7,134 bases of DNA from Planctomycetota bacterium (GTDB lineage Bacteria > Planctomycetota > Phycisphaerae > Phycisphaerales > UBA1924), in the NCBI GenBank assembly GCA_023412695.1, contig JAEYNG010000046.1, positions 1 to 7,134 of the forward strand, read 5' to 3'. Positions 6,801 through 7,134 of the stretch are shown here, one piece after another. The notes below the pieces were generated by a model. The model made no database searches. It was not told the origin of the DNA and was given only the letters and a program-made list of their open reading frames with translations. Made by a program: the position numbers and the translations under genes. How positions within the stretch are numbered: the stretch's first letter is position 1; each line of letters begins with the position of its first letter.

Positions 6801-6957
6801 CGATTGGCTGATCGACATGGGCCCCGAGGGCGGCGACGGCGGCGGAACCATCGTCGCCTGCGGCTCGCCCGAGCAGGTCATGAAGTCCGCGGCCTCCTAC
6901 ACCGGCAAATACCTCAAAAAACACCTTGAGGCCGAGGCAAGCCGACGGCGGGCGTGA
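3808..6957 (+). CDS. uvrA: Excinuclease ABC subunit A
   Basis: UvrA is the damage-sensing ATPase of nucleotide excision repair; its dimer finds lesions and loads UvrB. Both ABC modules are complete. Module I has Walker A GLSGSGKSS (75-83, K81), signature LSGGEAQR (579-586) and Walker B VLDEP (D605, E606). Module II has GVSGSGKST (732-740, K738), LSGGEAQR (925-932) and VLDEP (D957, E958). The C-terminal zinc finger is intact (C835, C838, C858, C861). The N-terminal half keeps only C351/C354 and C472/C475. The usual CPxCG pair about 24 residues before C351 is replaced by SDPDHPEIA (325-333), and the CPx[HC] after LYARCG is replaced at 161-167. The length is 1049 residues, against about 940 in E. 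coli. The excess comes from a 40-residue Gly/Ala-rich N-terminus before RCIRVRGAKEHNLK and from small insertions near 168-185 and 305-318. The start is TTG, chosen for its ribosome binding site; ATG at 3916 would give a 1013-residue form. It is probably its own transcription unit. Confidence 0.97.
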   Translation: MATKKPGGAGGQGTIIEPKGAVSANGAAVGARAAASMSKADIAGGRCIRVRGAKEHNLKSLSVDIPRDQLVVITGLSGSGKSSLAFDTIFAEGQRKYMESLSAYARQFLDQLKKPDVEEIDGIPPTIAIEQRGSSANPRSTVATTTEIYDYLRLLYARCGRAYSWYPTKTKKDGTVTARSGVPITATTSTQIVDAVMSRPSGTRLMVLAPVVRGQKGFHRDKIEELSGQGWGRARVNGTVLELREVLKDASENPLKLGRYEKHDIEAVIDRLALSPEPELRQRLAESIEAALKIGDGTVVVSFETPGAGSGGSGWTDQAYSTRFSDPDHPEIALEELSPRLFSFNSPHGACPVCHGLGTLLEFDEALVVPNEQLPLSGGAIAAWNKNGPVRAWYNRFIRKFSKLVGADYNGPFSALNAEQRRILLHGTTRDDAVRLKGKFEGVIPNITQWWGSTQNPDIKEWLGQFMSQKPCNACNGDRLRIEALHVLIESTHAADTEQAFSDSIIGRPAGTRPGTVLNLAELSRLNILDAREFLAGLKLTAETSKIAEPILKEINNRLRFLCGVGLEYLSLDRRTATLSGGEAQRIRLATQVGSGLVGACYVLDEPTIGLHQRDNDRLISTLRHLTDIGNTVLVVEHDEDMIRAADHVLDIGPGPGVHGGRVIAQGSVADIIAEPGSITGQYLSGRRTIPLPPKRRELSDKRSIVIRGAKQNNLKNVDAVFPLGGIVCVTGVSGSGKSTLVNDILLAAARNTINGSREKPGAHTSIKFHKDLDRVIEVDQSPIGRTPRSNAATYTGIFDDIRNVFAQTKESKIRGYQPGRFSFNVSAKRGGGRCEACEGQGLKKIEMHFLPDVFVECEVCRGRRYNRDTLEILYKGKSIADVLSMTVESACTFFENHPKILRFLQCLHDVGLDYIELGQPSTTLSGGEAQRVKLATELGKGAGQTGTQGHTLYVLDEPTTGLHFEDIRKLVEVFNRLADAGNTLVVIEHNLDVIKCADWLIDMGPEGGDGGGTIVACGSPEQVMKSAASYTGKYLKKHLEAEASRRRA

Positions 6958-6970
6958 GGTAGAGTGAGTA

Positions 6971-6992
6971 ACACGGGCATCGCTGCCCGTGT
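6971..6992. repeat. Perfect 9-bp hairpin after uvrA
   Basis: ACACGGGCA (6971-6979) and TGCCCGTGT (6984-6992) are perfect inverted copies around a TCGC loop. The hairpin starts 14 bases after the uvrA stop. No T tract follows, so it is not a classical intrinsic terminator. It may be a T-less terminator, an RNA-stabilising structure or a REP-like dispersed palindrome. Confidence 0.7.
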
Positions 6993-7013
6993 GACCTGCA
7001 TGCCTCCGCCGAA

Positions 7014-7033
7014 CCCCCGCGGTAACGCGGGGG
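7014..7033. repeat. Perfect 8-bp GC hairpin with GTAA (GNRA-type) loop
   Basis: CCCCCGCG (7014-7021) and CGCGGGGG (7026-7033) pair perfectly around GTAA, which in RNA is the very stable GNRA tetraloop. It follows the first hairpin by 21 bases. The stem is entirely G-C and should be highly stable. There is again no T tract. Two such hairpins in tandem fit a transcription-ending or mRNA-protecting 3' region, or a REP-type element. Confidence 0.7.
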
Positions 7034-7134
7034 CGCGCCGGGAGCAATGTGCCTCACGTCGGCTTTGGCCAGTCACTTGCCCCCACGGTCCGCGTATCCA
7101 ACTGACCACTCAGCGCAACTGAAAAGGCCCCCCC

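Larger units (their letters stand above)
6953..7058. repeat. Long-range inverted repeat enclosing two hairpins
   Basis: CGTGAGG at 6953-6959, which overlaps the uvrA stop codon, is exactly complementary to CCTCACG at 7052-7058. After a seven-base bulge the pairing can continue: GCCGA (6941-6945) with TCGGC (7059-7063). The two perfect hairpins at 6971-6992 and 7014-7033 lie inside, so the RNA could form a junction with two internal arms. This may be a structured 3' end of the uvrA transcript or a member of a dispersed palindromic repeat family. The seven-base match alone could be chance. Confidence 0.4.

Noticed and set aside
5917..7047. Antisense open frame (376 codons) opposite the end of uvrA
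   Set aside because: It is a Gly/Ala/Val/Asp-rich mirror of UvrA codons with no ribosome binding site or motif, and it runs through the hairpin region.
6897..7109. Small minus-strand open frame at the right end (70 codons)
   Set aside because: It overlaps the end of uvrA and both hairpins, and the product shows no recognisable features.

Overview
The window is GC-rich (about 68-70% in sampled stretches of the main genes) and tightly packed with bacterial genes. The gene set suggests a planctomycete-like bacterium, possibly of the Phycisphaerae. It has a FlgI-like ring-domain lipoprotein with HEAT-like repeats, a long UvrA that starts with TTG and lacks several canonical cysteines, and very G+C-rich third codon positions. 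The lineage is inferred from style and from memory of such proteins; no marker in the window proves it.

Layout. Positions 1-377 (minus strand) hold the first 125 codons of a DinD/BRO-N-like gene that runs off the left edge. At about 54% GC it is clearly poorer than its neighbours. Positions 435-1016 (minus) hold a complete dCTP deaminase gene, dcd. Positions 1017-1531 are a 515-base divergent intergenic region with lower GC. It contains two related palindromes (1217-1228 and 1246-1260), a weak candidate promoter for dcd, and a convincing extended -10 promoter (1415-1423) facing right. Positions 1532-3478 (plus) encode a 648-residue predicted lipoprotein with the first part of the flagellar P-ring protein FlgI, followed by HEAT-like repeats and an unrecognised C-terminal domain. 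Six bases later, 3485-3727 encodes an 80-residue single-pass membrane protein. Positions 3808-6957 encode UvrA. The last 177 bases contain two perfect GC-rich hairpins, enclosed by a longer-range stem that reaches back into the end of uvrA.

How the genes may work together. Dcd (dUMP/dTTP supply) and UvrA (nucleotide excision repair) are housekeeping DNA-metabolism genes, and DinD-like proteins are linked in E. coli to the DNA damage response. These genes lie on different strands and in separate units, so no single operon is shown. The FlgI-like lipoprotein and the small membrane protein probably form a two-gene envelope unit. No flagellar gene is visible nearby, so a role outside the flagellum is possible.

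The least ordinary points are the FlgI/HEAT lipoprotein, the cysteine losses in the N-terminal half of UvrA, the partial DinD-like gene beside dcd, the twin palindromes, and the folded region after uvrA. I see no CRISPR array, insertion sequence, tRNA or rRNA.
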